DNA from: Bremia lactucae
Lineage: Eukaryota > Oomycota > Peronosporomycetes > Peronosporales > Peronosporaceae
Direction: 5' to 3'
Length of the DNA: 64,000 nt
Assembly: GCF_004359215.1 (NCBI RefSeq)
Contig: NC_090619.1
Span: 6,424,870 to 6,488,869, forward strand
In this document: piece after piece, positions 52,460-63,966 of the stretch
How the letters are laid out: each line of letters starts with the position of its first letter
How positions within the stretch are numbered: position 1 is the stretch's first letter
Notes under the pieces: model-generated
Told to the model about the DNA's origin: nothing
Seen by the model: the letters and a program-made list of their open reading frames with translations, nothing else
The model's database searches: none
Made by a program: the position numbers and the translations under genes

Positions 52460-53476
52460 TCGACTCGACAGCTCTTGGGCCTTGTATCCCGAGCTTGCCA
52501 CGAAGTACGCAAAACTGTGTCGCTGGAATTGGCTTGGTCATATCGGCCAGCATGTCGAGAGAAGAAATATATTCGAGAATCACTTGACCGTCTTTAACCT
52601 TGTCGTATACAAAATAATATCGAATGTCGATGTGCTTGTTTTGCTTGTGATACTCTGGATTCTTTGCCATTGCAATTGAGCCTTGGTTATATTCATAAAT
52701 CTTGACCGCTCTATCCGTGGACATCTCACCGAGCTCGCACAGAAATGTTTTAAGCCATACTGCCTCTTGTGTCGCCTCTGACAGTGCCATGTACTCAGCT
52801 TCTGTAGATGATAGAGTCACCGTATGCTGTTTCTTGATCTTCCAGCTGACACACCCGCCACTCATCATAAAAGCGTAGCCGCTTGTGCTTCTTCGTGACA
52901 TCGTCTCTCCGGCCCAGTCCGCATCCGAAAACCCTTGCAGTCCATTATGAGTTGCTGCTTGAAACTCGATGCCACGGCATCGAGTTTCGTGAGTCCTTGT
53001 ACCTTATATATACCTGAAAACCCTTTTGAGTGCTTGCCAGTGTGTTGGGCATGGGTCTGCAACAAATTGGCCAAGTACTCCAACTGCCGCAGCGAGATCC
53101 TGGCGTGTGCCAACCATAATGTATCAGGCAACCGACAGCATTTCGATACGGCACACCGACCATAGTTTCACTGTGCTTGCATCCGCCTTCGCACATGGAC
53201 TTGGTCAGCTTGAGTCCTGGACCCTGGGGCGTCCTAACGGCCTTACTGTTGTCCATGTTGAACTTCGCTAAAATATTACATGCAAACTTGGTCTGCCGCA
53301 TCGTGAGTGCCCCAATCTCAAAGTCTTGCTCAATTTCAATTTCAGGAAATTACTTGAGCTGGCCCATATCCGTCATCTCAAATATGTGGCTCAGGGCTAA
53401 CTTAGTTTCTTGTAGCATCTTGCTGGTACTGCTAGCCAATATAAGTCATCGACGTATCATGCAACAAAAATCAGGT
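52460..53476 (-). pseudogene. pol: RT second half and RNase H of Copia element Q
   Basis: After the fold-back (53477-53576) the sense strand gives a degenerate YVDD region (about 53440, readable as TSMTYIG), LTMRQTKFACNILAKFNMDN (53301), then VPYRNAVGCLIHYGWHTPG. The RNase H frame 52901-52377 runs SRRSTSGYAFMMSGGCVSWK, VTLSSTEAEYMALSEATQEA, VKIYEYNQGSIAMAKNP, HIDIRYYFVYDKVKDGQVIL. It is a Copia RNase H with the E of STEAEY and the D of the DNQG motif changed (YEYNQG). Confidence 0.82.
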
Positions 53477-53576
53477 TATGCTAGGACTGGAATTTAAGAA
53501 GTGTGAATCCGATCACTGCATCTAAATGTAGATGCAGTGATCGGATTCACACTTCTTGAATTCCAGTCCCAGCATA
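53477..53576. repeat. fold-back inverted repeat, 47-bp arms, inside Copia RT
   Basis: Left arm 53478-53524 and right arm 53529-53575 are near-perfect reverse complements (two mismatches) with a 4-nt loop. Both arms encode MLGLEFKKCESDHCI, one on each strand. Copia P (52100-52170) has a single copy and different sequence where Q has the extra arm. Confidence 0.93.
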
Positions 53577-53970
53577 AAGTCGTCAATTGTCTTGTTCCAC
53601 ATGAGAGGTGATTGCTTCAGACCGTACAGCGACCGTTGTAACTTGCACACGTAACCTGGATTGGCTGTATCACTGAAGCCATCAGGCTGCGTCATGTAAA
53701 TATCTCCGTCGAGCTGACCATTAAGAAATGCTGTTATCACATCCATTCGATGGACCGTAAGTCCGTACTTGGCAGCCAGAACTTAGCAAAATCCGGATCG
53801 ATTAAAACTTCGCCACCGACGCAAACGTTTCTTATAGTCGATGCCGAATTTTGTGCGAAACCTTTCGCCACAAGGCGCGCCTTGTATCGCTCAACTTCAC
53901 CAGCTTGGTTTTCCTTAACTCGAAATACCCATCGGTTGCCGATTGCCTTACATCCTAACGGCAGGGGCAC
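53522..53970 (-). pseudogene. pol: RT first half of Copia element Q
   Basis: [36 protein letters not shown], then after a shift [60 protein letters not shown]. This is the standard Copia RT (RVT_2) order. One frameshift lies near 53830. Confidence 0.85.
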
Positions 53971-53976
53971 AAGTGT

Positions 53977-55432
53977 CTAAGTCTTGTTCTTTTGTAGCGA
54001 GTCCATTTCCAAGCTGCACGCTTCCTTCCATTTTTTTAGCTGCGTCATTGGATACCGTCGCCAACTTGAACGTGGTTGGCATTTCTCGCACTGAAAATCC
54101 ACAACGTACGCAGCCTCGAAGTCTTGAGCTGTAGCTGACATTTCTTCAAGCGATTGATATTGACTGTGTCGTTTGGGCCTTGGCGCTTCAGTCGCTTTTT
54201 CGAGCGATTGGGTCCTTTGGTGTCGCTTTCTGCCAGGCTCAAATTCTTCATTCTGCGCAGATTCTTCATTTTCGTGATCGGTTTGGTCGTGTTGTGGGGA
54301 GTCCTGTTCAGTCGCTTCATCATCATCTTGAATAACGACCTCATTATAGCGCCGGTCGCGCTTCCCACTATCAAACGTATTTTCCATAAACTTTGCGTCG
54401 CGACTGACAAGCACACGACCACTCTCAACTTTTATGCTCTGAGTAGCCAAGAAACCGACAGCGTACCGACCAAGCTTCAAATTTGCTTCGCTTTTCCTTA
54501 AGTACTGTAAGCTATGCATGGCATCCAAAAACCTTCAGATTCGTTTCGCAGCAGAGATACCGTGGTAAAGTGCGAGTACTCATCCGTGAAAGTGAGAAGT
54601 ACCGCTTGCCGCTAAAAGTTGTTGACTGCATAGGTCTACACACATCACTGTGAATAACTTCCAACAGTTTCTTTGCATGATGTGGTGACTTTTGCATCAA
54701 ACTCACTCGCGTTTGTTTGCCAATCGCACAACGATCGCACAGCTCCCACTGATTGACCGACGCAAGATCAATGTCAACACCATAGTTCCTTTTGACGATA
54801 GTGTCTAGACCACTATATCTAATGTGTCTAAGTCGAAGATGCCAGAGGTACGAAGTGGTGTCCCCATGGCATCCCGACGAGCTTGTCACATTGGCTTCGT
54901 CAGTGCCGACGAGCGTCGTGCATAGCCTAAACAGCCCTTTACCCTCACGGGATCCAAGTTTTCACTGCAATCCTTTTGCTTTAGCAAAGCATCCGTCACT
55001 TTCAAACGTGACTGGACCCACGTCCTTCGTAAAGCGTCCAACGGAGAAGAGATTGCGCGATAATTTCGGAATATGCCATACTCCTCAAAGCACTTCCTTC
55101 TTGGTTCCATGCGGAGTCTTCATATACATCACGATGTTACCAGTCCCGACTGCCTGGACAACACCATCGTCTGCTAAGTGAACGTCCACCGGAGAAATAC
55201 CCTTGAAATTCTTCATGAACTGTTTCGAGTACGTCATGTGCTGTGTCGTACCTAAATCGACCAGCCATATGCAACTTGACTTGGTAGTCTTCAAATGTCC
55301 ACCAACCGAAAAAAAGATAATCGTCAGAGTCGTCTTCACTCTGCGCGACGTTTGCACGCTGTAGCCGCTGTCGTTCTGTGTTCTCGCGAATTCGCACGGG
55401 GCACTTAGCGATCCAATGCCCATGCTACCCAA
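53977..55432 (-). pseudogene. gag-pol: Copia Q: CCHC, protease, pre-integrase, linker
   Basis: A CCHC-like knuckle near 55440-55385 (GHWIAKCP). Protease 55432-55085: LVDLGTTQHMTYSKQFMKNF and VVQAVGTGNIVMYMKTPHGT; the catalytic DSGA reads DLGT, so one residue of the triad context changed. Pre-integrase 54889-54512: YLWHLRLRHIRYSGLDTIVK, LCDRCAIGKQTRVSLMQKSP. The integrase catalytic core is deleted (jump to NLKVFGCHA). Linker 54528-53977 (FLATQSIKVESGRVLVSRDA, acidic DDDEATEQDSPQHDQ). Confidence 0.8.
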
Positions 55433-55553
55433 AGTAGTTACAGGTGCTGTTGGCCTTGACCGGTTTTTGGCGTCCCTTACGCCGACCGTTGTCCGTTGTC
55501 ATAAACGCTTGTCCTTGCCCGTGGCGGCTCCATCGAAGCCGCCACCTTGTTCC

Positions 55554-55728
55554 TTCGCAAACCTATTGCTTCTTACCCTTAAGCCAACCATTACACTTGT
55601 AGCCAATCATCGCTTCTGGAATCTTCTAGAAGCTTTTGACGTCATCAACTGACGTCATCTCAATGACTTCACCGCATGACGTCATTCCCGGTATCTACCG
55701 GTATACACCGGTACCCGCCTTTGGCCCG
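55554..55728 (-). repeat. 5' LTR remnant of Copia element Q
   Basis: Matches 52230-52410 in order and orientation. TGACGTCA at 55637-55644, 55650-55657 and 55677-55684, and repeated CCGGTA steps at 55690-55715. Confidence 0.72.
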
Positions 55729-56948
55729 TCAAACGTTTCATTCCATACGCGCGACGCTTGTTTGAGTCCGTACATAGCCTTGACCAGTTCCAAACAATTA
55801 AAATTGTCATCAAACTGTACTCCTTCAGAGATCTCGCAATAAACTTGTTCTTTTATGATTCCATACAGAAATGGAGTGTCACATACTTGACAACCGGCGA
55901 AAAGGTTTCGGTGTAATCAATGCCGTACTTTTGTTTGAAGCCATTCGCGACGTGGCGAGCCTTGTATTTGTCGATAGATCCATCCGCTCTGCGGTTGATC
56001 TTAAACACCCATTTGGTACCAATGGCACGTTGAGCGTGTGGCAGCTCGGCAGCACAAAATACCACGCAGAGCATGATTTCGAGCTCCATACGAATTGCCT
56101 CGCGCCAATGAACTTGCTGCGGTCCATTCATTGCCTCTTAGAAAGACTTAGGCTCTGATAAGTCGATCGATCTTTCAACGGCATTAGCACTTGCACGCCA
56201 AAACAGAGGAGAAGCAGCTTCGTCATCTTGGTCATCATTCTTTTCTGCATCGTCTTCCATACGCGATTCAATGGGCGCGCTTGCTTCTTCAAGACCATTT
56301 TGTTGTCGAGCAGCAGGTAATTTCCTGGGTAGGTTTCTCTTTTCACTTTAGCGACCTTTTCGCTTTCCTGTCTGCTTGTACTCCATTTTTGGGGAAGCAA
56401 TTTCGAGATCTTCAAATTCCGAATCATCGACATCTTCGTCCAAGCTTATCGGCAGAAACTCGAGAACAGACTCATCGAAGTTAACATCGCGACTAATAAT
56501 AACTTGCCCTGCATCGACGAAAAGACTCGATAAGCTTAAGATGTTTCTTCGTAACCGAGAAAAATTCCGACGCGAGCCTTAGGGTCCCATTTAAGTCGTT
56601 TTTCCTTTGGAGTTAGAATGTACGTCCGGCAGCCAAATACACGCATGTGTTTTACACTGGGCTTCGACTCTTAGACAATCTCATAAAGAGTCTTATGCTC
56701 AAACTTTGGGTGACGGCAGTCAATTCTTGACGTATATGGCTGTCATTGCTGCCTCAGCCCAGAAACACTTGTCGAGCTTGGCGTGATGCAGCAAACTGCG
56801 TCCAATTGTAACAGTTGTCCGAATAGCACGCTCTGCCGTCCCATTAGTCTGTTGGGCGTACGGAACTGTAATTTGATGCTCAATTCCTTCATCTTCGTAG
56901 AAAGTCTTGATCGAGCTTGTCGCGAACTCACGAGCTCCATCGTGCACC
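55729..56948 (-). pseudogene. pol: second Copia family, fragment R: integrase end and RT
   Basis: 56948-56720: WVHDGAREFATSSIKTFYED, ITVPYAQQTNGTAERAIRTT, LLHHAKLDKCFWAEAAMTAI (integrase C-half, Glu in TAERAIR). 56660-56500: the KVFGC-type region and a linker. 56131-55853: MNGPQQVHWREAIRMELEIM, GTKWVFKINRRADGSIDKYK, KYGIDYTETFSPVVKYVTL (RT start). 55850-55729: EISEGVQFDDNF, LELVKAMYGLKQASRVW. Its sequence is distinct from P and Q, so it is a separate Copia lineage. No LTR is found. Confidence 0.8.
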
Positions 56949-57330
56949 CACCTGTTCTGGCTAGAATTAGAGTCGCTCAACCAAGCGATCTCTATAGCAA
57001 AACAGGAGGGCTTTAGCCTGAAACAGGCTTCGTCACTCGGGGTCATATCGTCCACCGAGACGACACGAAACCATAGGTCTAGAACTGATGGATGTCTCGT
57101 ATACAGAGAGCGAGAAACCTTGCTCTTCGAGTTACTAACGGTTACAAAATTAAATCGTTGTCAAAAGATAGGCCACTAACTACCCTATAAGTGTAGTGCC
57201 CCACGGCCAGTGCCTAAAATCACTGAGCAAAAGAACCGACCTCTCGCTAGGAACAGCGGAAGACGCATATCTGACGCTGTTGCGAAATCGCATCGGCGAG
57301 GCGGCTCGTCCATAAACGGTCGGGGTCAGT
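56949..57330 (+). pseudogene. gag: gag C-terminal part of element S
   Basis: HLFWLELESLNQAISIAKQE, GFSLKQA, then VYRERETLLF. The knuckle remnant LNRCQKIGH is followed by a stop and then YKCSAPRPVPK; the first Cys is missing. It ends INGRGQ, as in element A. Confidence 0.75.
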
Positions 57331-57477
57331 AGGTGCGGAGCGCCCTACTGTTCCAGCAACGTCAAAAGAATTTGCAGGCCTTTTGACGAAAGTTGCTCCG
57401 TACACACATAAATTGTGTGAAACTGCCACACGGGATGAGGTTAACCTCATCACCCTGAAAATAAAAATGTAAAATAA

Positions 57478-57810
57478 ATGCCACTTAAGTCCCTAGCCGA
57501 TTGTGGGTCGTCGAATAATTTTATTAGACGCCAATCGCGAGAAGATCGTAGACTCAAACTTATTGAGCGCAATACCCCTTTAACGAGGATGACAGTGCGC
57601 CTAGCAACAGGCGTATCTGTAACGGTAAAGAAACGTGTGGTTGGTATACAAAACACATGAAGGGCTAAACAGTACGATGATGATTATATCGTACCAGATT
57701 TGGATGACAAATTTGATGTCATCCTTAAATTACCATGGCTCAGAAAGTACAGGCCATGTTTAAATTGGCAGCATCAAGCCGTGACGATGCCTGTCTCTTG
57801 TTCCTGAGAT
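57478..57810 (+). pseudogene. pol: aspartic protease of element S
   Basis: ADCGSSNNFIRRQSREDRRL carries the active-site D-x-G (Asp present), then NTPLTRMTVRLATGVSVTVK and KKRVVGIQNT. A stop comes before the second half (LDDKFDVILKLPWLRK, 57700-57750). In this lineage the loop reads DCG instead of DTG/DSG. Confidence 0.8.
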
Positions 57811-58439
57811 GGCCAAATGATGAACATCTTGGAGCGTCCACAAGCTTGTGAATGTCCTACGAGTGAGTGCGGTGGCCTCACCTGTGGTTCAGGCGTTTAC
57901 CTGACTCCACACGACCTCAGTGTAAATACCCAACTCACTGTGGAGTTAGATCCTGACGGATGTGCACAAGCACATGCAGCGTTGAAGGTCCTCCATTGTG
58001 ATGTGGTCATAGTTACCGACGGCTACAGGCGGCGTCGAAGGTCCACAATTGTGACGCGGATATAGTTACCGACGGCTGTGCACAGCACAGGCAGCGTCAA
58101 AGTTCGATCACTCAAATAAGTTGAGTTGTACAAAACAAGGATATTTGCTTGAAAAGCAACATCCAAGAAAGTTTAAAACGCCTTCCTATAAGAGGCAGTG
58201 CAAAAGTCCTAGGTCGACTGGGGAGTCGATCGTTGAGGATCTCGCTGTGGTAACCAACCACAGCTAGAGGCAGTTGAGGAGGATACTCCCCAAATAAATT
58301 CTTGTCCCCGAAACCTGTGGTCAAAGGTTCACAGGTACCTTTGGAAATAAATTCCAGAGAGGAAACTGAGACAATAAGTGTCTTAATAAACAATGATTCA
58401 AGTGTAGACGCTTAAACACTTGATCTAATAGCAGTTCTA

Positions 58440-59570
58440 AAGTCAATTTCGGAGATAACTCAGTTGTCAACGAAAAAATTGAAACGGTTCTTGCGTAATC
58501 TGCGTAGTGAAAAAGTCAAGCAGATCTGCGTACTTGTCACAGTTGATAACTACGTGGCCGACATTCGGTCGGCGATAGTATTTACTGAGAACGAACTGTT
58601 TCTTAGCAGCTCATCGATGGACGAAAGTAACCTCGATGAGAAGACTCGGAGGAACGTTTATCTACCAATCTTATGAGTATTTGAAGACAAAATCCGTTGT
58701 ATAAGGGTCTGATCGAATTAAAGGAGTGCGAGTTATGTGTGTTGCATAAGGATAAGGGTACTCGACACGAATTCGACCTTATTTTGAGTTCGAAATCCTG
58801 TGTCATGAAGCAGTGATCATTGCCTCGTGAACAAAAATTAGCAATCGACAATGTTCTTGCCGACCGCATAGCAGCGGCTCATCCGAGGGAGTCAACCTGC
58901 CCACAATAGCTCTACGACCTTATGTGTACGTAATGTAACAGGAGGATGACGGATTGTGAATGCATTTAATAAATTGAACGCTGCAACGGTACCGGCTCAA
59001 ACGCCGATACCACGAAAAGACGTAATCATTGATGGTATGTCGAAGAGTACTATCGTTTCGCCAATGGATCTGATGGATGGATTCTATCCGATCCTTATGC
59101 GTGAACAATATATCCCGTTCATAGCAGTAAGCACCCCAAGCGGAATGGCTACTTATGCCACAGGGGCTTTGTAATTCCCCTGCGACATTGAACAGATGTG
59201 TAACCGATCTGTTGAGATCGGTGCGGGATTTCGCAAAAAGTTATTTGTACGATGCATTCGTCCATAGCCGGGCCATGGACGGATAGACGGACGTGCAAGC
59301 TCATAAAACTCACGTTCGTCAGGTTCTTACATTTATGCGCACGCACGAGTTGTATGCAAATCTCAAGAAGTGAATATTCGCTGCAAGCGAAATACCACTT
59401 CTTGGGTGCAATGTGGAAAAACATGGTACACGCCCGGATCCGGAAAAGATTAAGGCGATCACCGATTGGCCTGAGCCAGTCGATGAAAAGGGACTTCAAA
59501 AGTTCCTCGGCTTAGCGTTGTACCTGCACAAGTACTCAAGCAATTACGCCGAAACGACAGTACATCTTTC
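58440..59570 (+). pseudogene. pol: connector and reverse transcriptase of element S
   Basis: Connector 58464-58676 (KLKRFLRNLRSEKVKQICVL, FTENELFLSSSSMDES). RT blocks: LPREQKLAIDNVLADR-like (58815-58870), NAFNKLNAATVPAQTPIPRK, DVIIDGMSKSTI, MDLMDGFYPILMREQ (58956-59110). The YFDD site near 59245 reads SYLYDAFVHS, so the second Asp context is lost. Thumb 59300-59530 (ELYANLKK, SEIPLLGC, PEKIKAITDWPEPV). Confidence 0.8.
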
Positions 59571-59599
59571 TTGAAGGAAAAAATAGTGGTCACGGAACG

Positions 59600-60217
59600 T
59601 TGATCGCCAGACTTCCTTTAAGGGTATTAAGCAAAGAGTGATGCAATTGCCAATCCTGGCGATTGCGGACCAAGACCGACCATTTCATGTGGTCTGTGAC
59701 GCCAGTGATTTTGCAATCGGCTGTGTGTTAATGCAATATGACACAGACGGCGCAGAGCGCGTCGTTCGCGTCAGCTTCAACCAGCTGAACGCAACTAACC
59801 AGTGCATGACAAAGAATTCCTTGCCATGTTATACGCACTAGCTAGGTTTAGGGTCTATCGCTTGGGAGGTAGACCGCTCATTGCGTATACGGACCATGCG
59901 TCTTTACGCTCGGCCGTAAACGGTCCAAACCGCTCTCAAAGAATGGCGAGAGGGTTGTCTTTCTTCACGGACTATAACTTCCCCGTGAAAATAAACAGGA
60001 TGACTTAACGTCGTCGCTGATGCTCTTTCGCGCCAACCCGACTTTGAGCCGGGGTGCGCAAGCGGACAGTGAGCATACGGCCACTGTTGCAACAATAAGT
60101 GTTTCGTCGTCAACATTATTTTCCGACATTAGAAAAGCTTTTCAAGAAGATAAGGCTCTTAAAGGGTTGATGGATTGCCTTAGAAATCCATCCCAACAAT
60201 CCTTAAAAGGATTTTAA
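59600..60217 (+). pseudogene. pol: RNase H and tether of element S
   Basis: 59638-59841: LPILAIADQDRPFHVVCDAS, DFAIGCVLMQYDTDGAERVV. 59802-60008: MHDKEFLAMLYALARFRVYR, IAYTDHASLRSAVNG, RMARGLSFFTDYNF. 60020-60217: VATISVSSSTLFSDIRKAFQ, MDCLRNPSQQSLK. Catalytic acidic residues are mostly kept, but two frame changes break it. Confidence 0.8.
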
Positions 60218-60249
60218 ATAGTTTCTCAACAGATCAAAAGACAACTCGC

Positions 60250-61660
60250 AATGGGTTACTGTATTACACAGCCATTACTGGCGACACACCTCGTGTCGTC
60301 ATCCCAACCCGTAATGATTTGCGTTTACGCATCATGTATGAGTGTCACGATACACCAATTAGTGGTCATCGTGGACATGAGAAGACCTATCTCACGATAA
60401 GTTGCGAGTATTACAAGCCGCGCCAGTATGATTTCATCCGCAAGTAGATGCGGAGTTTATTTACCAATGAAGCCCAGTGCTTCATCCCGTGATCCATTAC
60501 AACTTCTGCCTGTTCCCGCAGTGTTGCAGTCTTAATCCATGGACCTCGTCTTCGGATTTCCTGACGACGAACATAAGAACAATGGTGTTCTTGCTTTTGT
60601 TGATCGTTTTAGCAAAATGGTACATCTTGCTGAAGTACCGGAGTCGATCACAGCCAAAGGCTGTGCACGTGTCTTTGTTGACACGATATTTTGACTCTAT
60701 GGGTGACCCCGCGAACTGGTCTCAGATCGAGAGCCTAGAACCACGGCGGAATTGGCAAACTGTGTTTAAATCAATTGGAACACTGTTGAAATGTTAACTT
60801 TTGATCATCCTTAAGAAGATGGTCAGACGGAGTGGGCAAACCGTATTCTCGAAGAGATTTCTCGCGGATACGTCTATTCTTTTAAGAGTTGGAACGAGCT
60901 CTTGCCGATAATAGAATTTACCATCAACGATTCAGTGCATGCTTCTTCAAGCATACCCCATTTTTGGTAAATGTCTTACGCCACCCACCTTGTTTGGAGG
61001 GAATTCTATTTACGTGGGAAAGAACTCACTCGAGTAAGGACATTTTAGCTCTTGCCGTCACGCATTAGCGGTAAGGTCAATGCGAGGATACGAATGTTGA
61101 TTTAATCAACATTGAAGTTGACAAACTCAGTAATACAATAATGATATTACAGACTTTGACAACGATGCTAAAAGACTCAGCACCGAAAACAATAATATTA
61201 ATGAGAACGATAATACCCTCAATAATGAGGAGATTAATATCTCCGCAGTGCGAGCCGGTCGCACTGAAACAGAAATAAAACCCAGTCAGCAGGTGATTTC
61301 CTGTTGGATAGAAAAGCAGTGGCCCGTTTTGTACAGGATTCCATTGCTGATGCGGTAGACCGATAGAAATAGAACTCTCACAAAAATGGAAGAGCAAAAA
61401 TACTTTCATTTAATGTTAATGACCTAGTGGTACTGTCTACTGTAAACCTAAAAAACATGTAGTGACGAATGTAGGCAGTAATAAATTACTACCCAGGTCT
61501 ATCGGCCCGTTTCGTGTACTACATCGCCAAGGCAATGTGTACACGATCGAGCTGCCTCTTAGTATGCGTACGCATCCTACGTCTTATGTTCAGCGTCTCC
61601 GCCGTACCATCAGTACGAGACTTCTTCCGGTTCCGGATTTCACCGGAACAGTCTAGGGCA
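60250..61660 (+). pseudogene. pol: H2C2, integrase and GPY/F of element S
   Basis: 60260-60470: YYTAITGDTPRVVIPTRNDL-like, LRIMYECHDTPISGHRGHEK, LTISCEYYKPRQYDF. Integrase: MDLVFGFPDDEHKNNGVLAF (60540), VDRFSKMVHLAEVPESITAK. Degenerate TDGQTE region (60810-60900). Acidic Asp/Asn tract (61130-61230). GPY/F 61462-61656: VGSNKLLPRSIGPFRVLHRQ, GNVYTIELPLSMRTHPTSYV. The GPY/F piece is the best preserved. Confidence 0.78.
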
Positions 61661-63309
61661 TTCACCAAAGCTTCATGGTTCCGAGCCAAAGCCGTATCTT
61701 CTCGGTACCGACTCTGATTGTCTTGAATCAGACGATCCACTCATTTTTTCTCCAAGGGAATGATCTTCTGACGAGCTGTCACCATCTCGTTTTGAAGGAA
61801 CTGATGTGTCCTCTCGTTCGCCAGTTGATCCGTCGCAACCTGCACACAATTTTAATCTACCAACTGGTCACGAGAAACATTATTAGCCATCACCGCTAAC
61901 TCGCGGCGACGGGATCGCTCGTGATCAGAATCCTTTCTCAAAAAATAAAGGGCGTGATCCGAATCATGATGTTGATTCGGGTTCGTCAAACGAGGCGAAC
62001 CCGACCCCCCCCCTCCACATCCATTGACGGATTCGAGTGGTGAGAAGCATTTTCTTGTTGAAAGCTTTTCGAACCACCCAGAGGTAAATAGAGTTCGAAC
62101 GAGATATCTCGTTCGTTGGCGAGGGTATCCACCCTCACATGATAGCTAGGAGCCTCGTTCCCAATTGATGTTGGACGTTCCAGGTTTCGTCTTGCAGTAC
62201 GAACAGCCCCATCCTCCTTGACAGAAGGTCCATCGGAGAACGAGCGCTTTCCGCGCTCGTAATAGGATTGGAGGTTCTCAATCCCTTCACGCATCTCGTA
62301 AGAGATGAGCGTTCTCCAATGAAGATCTTTAAGAAATATGCTTTCTTTTGGGGCATGACCTGCACCCTTAAAACAGCAGGAGCATGGGTCCCCCCACGAG
62401 AGGCAAGGAATCCCTGTCTCCTAAGACAAACAGTACAGCTTATATCATGCACCGACTACGGTCTGTTTCTCGAACCGCTCACGGAAAGCATTTAGCTTGT
62501 CAAGCCAGACCTCACGGCCTATTTTTGTACATGCTGTATAAAAGCTGTCGAAGTTTAGCGCAAAGGTTTGACATCCTTTGTCAGCTTAGAGGAGTACCAC
62601 CGATGCCGGAAAAGGCATCGGTGAGGAATTTCGTCTCATCCTCACCGGGCATGTGAAACCTGGATGAGTTGAATAGCGGAATATGACATCGATCGTTGTT
62701 CATACAGACCAACGAATGAGGTTTCTCCTAGAGGGCAACCAAGGCCGATTTTCAGGAGCGAACCGCAACGTATTGCGATCCCTCTCGTGTTGGCTCATGT
62801 TAACGTCAACGTTAACTTAGCCCTTGGAGCGATCTCTAGAATCACTCCCTTCCTGGTGATGCAAACTATCACCACCAGCAGCACTCTTCCCCTCGCGACC
62901 ACTTAATTTTCTGGGTGACGCATGCTAACGTTACCAGAGTGGTCATCGCTCACGGAGTCATCGGATGATGACTCCTCACCAAAGAGGTTCGACGAGTCGA
63001 ATAACCTCGTCATCACCCCTCTAGTTGTCACGTTAGAACCTGAAGGCTTAACGGACTCGGCCCCGGGTGATCCAGCGGCCTTTACAGTAGACACTGAGTC
63101 CGGCGATGCCGGTGACTTGGTCCACTCACCTACAGTCGGTGTAGCAGATGACTTGTCATCGTCACCTCCAATGGGAGTAGGTGACGTATTCCCCGCAGTA
63201 GACGTATTAGCGTCCATTGATAAATTTCATTACCAACAGCTGCACTGTACCGTGCAGCTGTCAGCTTTGCGGCCTCACGGGCCACGCGCACAGACTTATT
63301 AGTCGCCAT
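61519..63309 (-). pseudogene. antisense ORF, family 2 (element S)
   Basis: Start ATG at 63309 (MATNKSVRVAREAAKLTAAR). A shift near 63220 leads to 63217-62903: TSTAGNTSPTPIGGDDDKSS, SGSNVTTRGVMTRLFDSSNL, FGEESSSDDSVSDDHS (acidic). The middle holds KLYxLSxxAQLPCLSWGDPC-type sequence (about 62480-62380). 62294-61986: REGIENLQSYYERGKRSFSD, ERPTSIGNEAPSYHVRVDTL, ANERDISFELYLPLGGSKSF. Coiled coil and basic end 62000-61519 (SDHERSRRRELAVMANNVSR; CSGEIRNRKKSRTDGTAE). It overlaps the plus-strand chromodomain. This is one of the least damaged family-2 copies. Confidence 0.62.
62036..62195 (+). pseudogene. pol: chromodomain of element S pol
   Basis: VESFSNHPEVNRVRTRYLVR, then WRGYPPSHDSWEPRSQL and MLDVPGFVLQYEQ: an intact chromodomain frame. 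The opposite strand of the same bases is the open antisense frame (62294-61986). Confidence 0.8.
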
Positions 63310-63440
63310 GTTGATTTCGGTCAAAATCAATTTATGAAAATAAAATCGGAATTATTGTTAAAATCAACATACAAAAATTAAAGGGAAAGACATAATAGTA
63401 TATCGTTTCACCCTACATCAGTCACTATGGTGACTGTTGG

Positions 63441-63966
63441 TTAAGTGGTGGTGAGTGTAACGGGGTCCCGTTACACAAGTATTATATCCTATAGGAGGAA
63501 TAGGAAATAATATTTCCTATGAGAGGAAATAAATGAAGAAGTTTAAAATTATTATCTTTATTAATTTTGACTTCAATAGTTCCATTAATACCAAATTTGG
63601 TAATATTGATGCAATTAGACATTAGTTCTATTGATTGGTTGATTTAAGTTTAAATCAACCCCGCCAATCGGTTTAAGACACGATTGTGCGGTGCGCAAGA
63701 AGGTGCCATACCTTGTTACTTATTAATATAATAGGTTCAGTAGTAAGTAGAAGATCGTTTCGTAGGAATGTGAATAGATTAATACAGTCTTACCTTTTCT
63801 CTATTCTAAGGCCTTAGTCTAGACCTTTACTCTGAAGACCCTTAGCTTCTTAAGAAATCGTCCTCGGTACCTTTGTGTACGTGAAGCTTCGAGGCACCTA
63901 TCCTACACTGTAATCAGTGTATGATTAACTAGTACTGGTCAGCACTAGTGAAATGTGCCTTGTTAC
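63441..63966 (+). repeat. purine tract and 3' LTR of element S
   Basis: Purine-rich TTAAGTGGTGGTGAG (63441-63455), then LTR 63456-63966 (511 bp; TGTAACGGGGTCCCGTTACA start, CCTTGTTACA end). The last 34 bases of the window are flank. Confidence 0.83.

Larger units (their letters stand above)
52226..55728 (-). mobile_element. Ty1/Copia element Q, two partial LTRs
   Basis: Minus-strand: a partial 5' LTR (55728-55554) joined directly to the gag C-terminus, then CCHC knuckle, protease, pre-integrase, a deleted integrase, linker, RT, RNase H, and a partial 3' LTR (52452-52226). It abuts P on the left (52225) and R on the right. Confidence 0.8.
56949..63966 (+). mobile_element. Ty3/Gypsy element S (family 2), 5'-truncated
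   Basis: Plus-strand: gag C-part, protease, connector, RT, RNase H, integrase, GPY/F, linker, chromodomain, antisense gene (minus strand), purine tract and full 3' LTR. It lacks the 5' LTR and gag N-part, replaced by Copia R at about 56948. It is the mirror image of K. Confidence 0.82.

Noticed and set aside
53026..53497. Plus-strand ORFs opposite Copia RT as antisense genes of Copia
   Set aside because: Unlike the Gypsy case, the frames are not shared by P, Q and N and overlap strongly coding sense DNA.
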